Position numbers and translations under genes: made by a program. Of a stretch of 64,000 bases of DNA, positions 58,545 to 64,000 are shown piece after piece. The notes beneath the pieces are model-generated. The model did not search any database. It saw only the letters and a list, made by a program, of their open reading frames with translations, and was not told where the DNA came from. Within the stretch, counting starts at the first letter, position 1. The number at the start of each line of letters is the position of its first letter. This DNA is from Plasmopara viticola (Eukaryota > Oomycota > Peronosporomycetes > Peronosporales > Peronosporaceae): assembly GCA_001695595.3 (NCBI GenBank), contig MBPM02000081.1, positions 186,001-250,000 on the forward strand. The letters are read 5' to 3'.

Positions 58545-61395
58545 AATAAATTCCTTATTTTGCAAAGCTCCCGCGTATCCCGTCAGATTGCGTCTCTTAT
58601 CCCATGTGTGGCACAATTTACGTGGCTATTGCGATTCTCGTTGCGGCTAGTAGCCGATCATCTGCAGAGTCTGACCAGGTCGAGCCTCAGCAAGCTCCTA
58701 ACAGTGACTTTGTGACGTCTGATGACACAATTTATGAGGTGTTGCCAACACGAATTCTACGAGAAAGTCGTGGCTCGAACGACAAATTGGCGGTCGGTGC
58801 AGGCGATGAAGAGCGCATGATGAATAATCTTTCGAATGGGAACAGTCTCTCGGAAAGCTTAGAACAGACTACTATAAAATTGACTACTGATGATGTGATT
58901 GCGAAAGCTGAGGAGGCAATTAAAAATTTCAAGCAATTGGAACCTGTGTTAAATATGATCAGACGCAAGCGCCAGCGCATTGACCCGACGCCAAGCAATT
59001 TGGGTGGACAAGCACTGCATGCTCCGCCAAATCCAGATAAATCTCTGGTGTCGGTGACAGAGAATGCGCCGAATGTAATAGCAAATAGACTGGAAAAAAG
59101 TGGGCCGACAGTCATTATGAAAAATGCTGTAAGATCTATAACGCAGCACGACTACCGACCCGCACCTTCTGGCTCTTCAACAACTAGCGCTGCCGCTACT
59201 GATATTCGACTTCACGAGCAGCCGATCGCTCGAAAGGGGTCAGAGCTCTTCAAAAATATATACCCTAATAAGATGGTTTCGAATTCAGTCGAGCACCCTC
59301 TGCACATGCTCGAAGGAAATGAAAACTCCGCGCATACCGTGACGGTGAATGGTATAACCTATCTCATGGCGCAAGGCCCCGCTTTGGGACGTAAAGACAC
59401 GGTAAATGAAGAGGCAAAAAAGATTCACGAGGCATTTCTTAAGGCTTTTAGCCTTCCATTTCACCAGTATCCGGAGGAGACAACTCACATGCTTCGCTTA
59501 CTCAGATGGAGCTATAACTCAAGTCCAAACAACATTAATACTGCTACTTCACTCAAAGATCTGGCAAATTCGCAGGATCCGGATGTTATCATGAATTTGT
59601 TGGACATGGATTTGAAAAAGTTGCTAGGGGATGGAAGATCGGCAGTAAAGGCTACTGAGAAGAACTTGAAGGAAGCCTACAGTGTGAAGTTGCTCATCAT
59701 GTACGAGTTGTTTTATGACTTTTGCCACGGCAATAGAAAGTTAGTCGGCAATTTGCCTTCGAAAAGTGACCGCGTTGATTCGATCCTGAAGGTTACAACT
59801 TAAAACGGTGGCAACAGTAACATCAAGCTCCAATTTCCATAATCATGGATGCTAAAGATTCGACAAGTAACGTCAAGCCTAACACTGGACTCCAACGAAC
59901 CAAGGTGCGGTAGGCTAAGGAAAGAGAGGAATATAAGGAAAGGAGTATGAGTATAAATTTGGACATACTTATGCAAAAAACTAAAAAAATCAAAGCTAGT
60001 TTTTGTACAAAGCGCTTGTCTTGAGCATAGAGCAACTATCTCACGAACTACTGGTCAAAGCATCGCTAATCACCCTGACCGAGTCATCGGACGTGTGTTA
60101 TGTGCTTGTAGGTACACCATTCTTGACTGCGTTGGTAGCTTAGCTTATTCGCTAGTCAACTTCTCTGCCAGATTTTCTAACGCTCATCAAAAAAGCCAAC
60201 GTTCGAAAGTTCTAAACCCTTAGATCGAAGTGTTGTGGCAAATCGAGGAACCCCGGTCAGCACCTTTTTTTGAGTCGCGGCAAATACATTTTACGAATAA
60301 GCGCCATTCATTCCTGCAAAAGAACAGTCAAGCAAGAGAACATCGAGCTTGTGTCAGAGTCGCGCGGGATAGCACATGGTCGATCATTGTTCTTTACTGC
60401 TGCCATGCGCTTTGTGGGACAAAAGAAGCTGAAATAAAGTCTCCGTCATCTTATGTCGTCTTGCGAATGGATTGACCATGGATCAATTTGTCAAGTACCA
60501 ATCGTGCGATAGGTTTTAGATCCCTATACGGCTCTTTAACAACTATAATTTTTATTAAGCGATTCAGTTTAATATCGCAATTACGGCAAGTCCCTCATTA
60601 TTTATACCGGTATAAACACTGACAGGTTACCTTTCGTGCACCAAAACTTTACATAAGGTCCGTTTTTTCTACTAAAGCTTGGCTTCAAGTAATAACCCGT
60701 TACATCCTACGTTGTCAAACTTGGAATATAGCCAATAAAAGCTGAATAAGCCCTATTCATGCTGTTTATGCGAAGAGTTCGTGTGGTCATAGCGATGACC
60801 AAAAGGCAGTGTCGACGGGTACGTGTCGGTCAGTTCATTCATTGGCTATGACTTAGTCAGCCTCTTAGGAATATTGCTTCGGCAATCATAGCTCATCTAC
60901 ACCAAAAGCGGCTTCTGCGCTAAGGAATTTCCACATTAATATCTTCGCCTGTGTCGTGGACAGTGCGTCATTGGTGTTTGACTCTTAAAAGGCCAAGAGG
61001 GCTTAATAGACTTTGGAGGACCTCCAGCCTCACAACATTATGTGCGTATAAACTGTTTGCCTTTTCCTTGTAGTCCTCAGATCCTTCGTCTACAGGTATC
61101 AATAATAAAAAAGGGACCCCATAAGCGTTCCGGTGAGCACTGGTCTGACATATCGCCAGCTGGAGCGGCGAGATAGCTTCAAAATGTATACATTTCTGAC
61201 ATACGTCTTCGTCAGTCGGGGCTTAAGTCAGTCGGGGCCTTGATTGGTCGGGAATAGAGTCAAAAGTTATTAGTCTTGCTTCAGCCTTACGTGTCAAAGA
61301 CTTCACTCGTCATGACAAGGACTTTTCAAAGACCCGAACTGAGATGCTCTCGTTGATAACATCACCTTTGACGGGAGCTAAGAAGAAAACAGTGA
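58545..61395 (+). repeat. Right arm of large inverted duplication
   Basis: Counterpart of 54990-57995 in reverse orientation. Near the inner end CTTATTTTGCAAAG precedes both effector starts (about 58555 on the plus strand, about 57970 on the minus strand). The arm carries effector G and its 3' flank, with insertions and deletions against the left arm. Confidence 0.75.
58604..59803 (+). CDS. Secreted RxLR-dEER effector, family 2 (G)
   Basis: This 399-aa protein is the clearest RxLR effector here. Signal peptide 1-21 (MCGTIYVAIAILVAASSRSSA, cleaved before ES), canonical RILR at 50-53 and DEER at 68-71. A basic RRKRQR at 120-125 may act as a nuclear signal. There is one copy of the about 105-aa unit that is doubled in F. 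The place of F's DLNKLP is occupied by FKNIYP, so the DLNxxP motif is absent. The C-terminal half is very close to F (RLLRWSYNSSPNNINTA, NLKEAYSVKLLIMYELFYDF). No intron or damage. Start chosen because the signal peptide begins exactly there. Its plant target is unknown; translocation into host cells follows from the RxLR-dEER arrangement. Confidence 0.93.
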   Translation: MCGTIYVAIAILVAASSRSSAESDQVEPQQAPNSDFVTSDDTIYEVLPTRILRESRGSNDKLAVGAGDEERMMNNLSNGNSLSESLEQTTIKLTTDDVIAKAEEAIKNFKQLEPVLNMIRRKRQRIDPTPSNLGGQALHAPPNPDKSLVSVTENAPNVIANRLEKSGPTVIMKNAVRSITQHDYRPAPSGSSTTSAAATDIRLHEQPIARKGSELFKNIYPNKMVSNSVEHPLHMLEGNENSAHTVTVNGITYLMAQGPALGRKDTVNEEAKKIHEAFLKAFSLPFHQYPEETTHMLRLLRWSYNSSPNNINTATSLKDLANSQDPDVIMNLLDMDLKKLLGDGRSAVKATEKNLKEAYSVKLLIMYELFYDFCHGNRKLVGNLPSKSDRVDSILKVTT

Positions 61396-63179
61396 GGTCA
61401 CAGACAACCGAAATTTGTAGTGCAGCTGTCAATGAGTTTTGGAACTAACTTCCTGTCGTTGACGCCTCATTCACTGTATGGACAGCAGGTTGGACGAAGA
61501 AGAGGAGGACCTGACAAACGGTCGATGCTAACCATAGTACTGAGCAGTGTACACATCTGCTTTGCACTCTGCGAAGGCTCTTTGAAGATCACTCCCCAGG
61601 CTAAATTTACGAAGCAAACATGGCTTGAACGAGCTATGGTTTGAGCGCAACCTTACGATGTGCTTTATGCACCGCGTCCCGCATAAGCTATTGCTCGTAA
61701 TAAGCTTAAAGATAAGGGTGGGTTGCACTCGATCCGAAAGTAGTGTTGGCCACTGTCACCATCACGGCTCAACTGAAGTCCTTATTGTGAGATTGGTTAT
61801 ATCTCCAAGGTGTCACAACACAAAACTCAACCACACTATTTGTAGTCCTTAATGTCCATGATCTTGAAGGTAATTTTGTTTTTTTAGCATACCAGAGTCA
61901 ATTAAACGCAGCAATGTCATGACTTTGGCATTATGCAAACTCAGGCATCAAAGATATAAGCTTTAGCAGTGAGTATAGTGCATACCAAGGCGTACCCAAA
62001 AGACCGCAAAGTACCTATGAAACCCCCGCTGCTTTCATTTAAAATCGCGACGGGATTTGAGCAATCGTGCTGGACTTGATATAAAGGCTCCGATAACTTC
62101 TATTAATTGGGATGATCGCGTAATTTTACACGAAGTGTACAGTGTTCATGAAGATTCCTCTGATTCTCTTGCATAATAACATGGTAGTGTGGTGTGGTGG
62201 TCACAAAGCGCCGGAAGAGATCACTTTCGCATCAGCCTTGTAATTAATTGAAAAGCAGCAGCTCTCACGTGACTATATGTACGCGCTTGATATTGCTACC
62301 GGGGTCTGATTAAGCCATGTTAGGCCGCGACATTCCTGGACGCCCTAAATTCTGAAGGGATTGCAGGAGAAGATAGAATCCTTTGAAATTGAATTGCAAA
62401 ATACTACGGTCGAATTGTCTGCCCCTCATCTTAGTGTGAGGTGTCCAATCCGCATCGATATTTAGCATCCCCTTGTTGTGAGACACAGACCCGGTCGACT
62501 GTTTAAAGCGCACAGCCTCTCGAATACTAAACCTTGCAGCATGGCTACTTTGGTGGTTCTGTGGGAACTATTAGCCGTCGTATGTTAATTCGTAGCTTCT
62601 CTATCAATAAGATCGAGCGCGAGAGCAACCTATGCAAAAGGCGCTTGCAGTACTTAAGAACTCGTATGAGAGCTAACGTCCTATGTATCGTAATATTACT
62701 TAGGAAGCCCCATGCAGAATATTGGGTGCGCTAACGTCGGTAATTGTGCAAACCGATTCATGTGTTATTTCTTTGGAGCATCTCAAGCTTCGCCTTTCTA
62801 GATGTATTTTTTCAGCAACAACTCATCCCCTCAAATATAGAGGTTTCTTATCACTTTTAAACGTATCAGAGATGGTTTTCTTGGACTGATACAATCGCAT
62901 CCCTTGCTCAACTGATTAGGAATCTTGAAATAAAAGATTTTCGTAGTCAACTTATATAGAACGTGTAAGACTTGTCGACGCGTGAATCGTATTGCTGAGT
63001 AATAGCTCAAATGTTGTGAGCTTATTAGATCATTAATGTGGCACTTCGAGCACATACTTCACCGTGTATACAATTTATTTTCGTCGCATGTCTCTATGAG
63101 AATGACGTTAGCAAGCATGTTTGTAAGAACAGGGACAGTCATTGTCAAAGAGGTGATTTCAGGTCCAAATTTGATACCA
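61396..63179. other. Degenerate region, no gene
   Basis: Short frames only (up to 75 aa). No RNA gene or intact transposon could be supported. Confidence 0.35.
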
Positions 63180-63460
63180 TCGCGTCTATAAGACCATTGA
63201 AATCACCATGCACAACCTTGTTATTTGCCTTCCGGTGAAGTTGGCTTAAACAGAGGCTATGTGTGCCATTTTGCTCAGGCGATACATGAGGATCATTTTT
63301 ACGAGTTGCCACAAACTCTCGGCAAATCGAAAAACAATTTTTTTTGTCCAACGGTCCGTAAACGCTGGTAGACCATGTAAGCGAGGTGACGTATGGACCG
63401 CAAGTTTGACAGTCTGATAGGTCTTACAGATCCTAGCATACTTGGCCATCAACTAGGCCA
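63180..63460 (-). pseudogene. Ty3/gypsy integrase N-terminal relic
   Basis: The minus-strand frame 63246-63452 reads CKTYQTVKLAVHTSPRLHGL, then a W in TDRWTKK, then LMYRLSKMAHIASV. This matches the series CxxCQxxKxxxxxxPxxLxxLPxPxxxWxxxxxDFxxxLP...VVDRLSKMAHxxPV. The second cysteine of the zinc finger is Y and the catalytic Asp before RLSKM is Y. It ends in a stop immediately after, so the fragment is inactive. Confidence 0.7.
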
Positions 63461-64000
63461 CCTACATTTTGTGAAGCTTAAGATAAACGTTTTCTTTCAG
63501 CGGTTATTGGAGCAATATATGCCTCCGTAAGTATATAGTACTCTAAGTCCTCGTCGTTTGACGCAACGACTCAAGCATAATCATCCACATTGTAACAAAT
63601 TGTCTGCGCACTCATAGCATTTAATTGCGATCGCTGTCGAGAAATTTCATTTCAAACTTTGCTTCTTTGGCTGCAATAATTCATCGCGCTGAAGGATTTG
63701 AATTCGCAACTAACACGTACGTCTGACGCATTGTGGATATATAGAGCTTTAAACTTTCCTTGTGTGAGCGAATTCAAAACCTGGCCTGCACAAAAGTGCG
63801 TCGGCGAGCACATCGAGTAAGCCAGGCTTAGAAGTTATATTAGCGACAAAGGACAAGAGGGGCGCATTTACTGTGGCCCTCAGAGACAAGACGCATCGAT
63901 CAAAAAGGCCGCGGAAGAGGCATTTAGAGCTTATGCGTGTGTTGAATTCACGATAAGGTGTATGGACAGTGAAGAAGAGCCAATTCTCATCGTGTCGAGA
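63461..64000. other. Window end, no complete gene
   Basis: A plus-strand stretch at about 63830-64000 (SYISDKGQEGRIYCG, then KKAAEEAFRAYACVEFTI) looks protein-like and may be the beginning of a frame continuing past the window. I cannot assign it. Confidence 0.25.

Noticed and set aside
60605..60612. Exact TACCGGTA away from an effector start
   Set aside because: It lies about 800 bases downstream of effector G with no gene start nearby; treated as background and as a caution for the promoter motif.
1..64000. CRISPR arrays, rRNA genes or bacterial-type operons
   Set aside because: No regularly spaced repeats, rRNA-like sequence or polycistronic layout seen; the window is eukaryotic in character.

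Overview
The window looks like part of an oomycete (downy mildew) genome. The evidence is two families of secreted RxLR/dEER-type effector genes, short GT-AG introns of about 50-70 bases, Mutator-like, Ty3/gypsy, non-LTR and pogo-type elements, and very low gene density. The N-terminal signature of the effectors (MRG, hydrophobic core, AAES, PQQ or PRQ) resembles what I know of Plasmopara viticola RxLR proteins. That species assignment is recognition from memory and was not searched. Apart from the effectors there is one clear conventional gene, a membrane-anchored prolyl 4-hydroxylase with three exons.

Layout. 1-10 kb: decayed repeats with two Ty3/gypsy RNase H relics. 10-16 kb: a broken Mutator-like element (MULE), split by about 3.4 kb that contains gypsy integrase and RNase H relics in opposite orientations. 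17-21.2 kb: two divergent effectors of family 1 (here A and B). 23.3-31 kb: gypsy relics and two more MULE copies, one carrying a 1.1-kb internally deleted non-LTR insertion with a clear target-site duplication. 31.9-33.2 kb: frameshifted family-1 effector C, with a second non-LTR copy about 85 bases upstream of its start. 34.5-38.1 kb: degenerate repeats shared with 3.4-6 kb, and a tRNA-derived SINE-like element. 38.5-42.8 kb: intact effector E and multiply broken effector D, tail to tail. 43-48 kb: nothing recognisable. 48.4-50.9 kb: a gypsy relic, a small basic ORF, a 0.33-kb mini non-LTR copy and a deleted pogo-type transposon with TA-flanked inverted repeats. 51.2-52.5 kb: prolyl 4-hydroxylase. 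55-61.4 kb: a large inverted duplication with divergent family-2 effectors F and G. 61.4-64 kb: degenerate sequence with a gypsy integrase relic.

Most interesting signal. Family-1 effectors carry two tandem DLNxxP peptides (DLNAFP and DLN[V/F/L]PP) about 14 residues apart, just after the RxLR region. They also have a conserved basic C-terminal tail of the type KKRPRSS. Family-2 effector F has its own DLNKLP at an unrelated position. DLNxxP is one of the two plant EAR co-repressor-recruitment consensus sequences. Together with the secretion signal, translocation-type motif and basic tail, this suggests effectors that enter the host nucleus and engage TOPLESS-type co-repressors. The motifs are read directly from sequence; the mechanism is inference. 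A palindromic TACCGGTA motif recurs about 50-140 bp upstream of most of these genes and may be a shared promoter element or simply shared ancestry.
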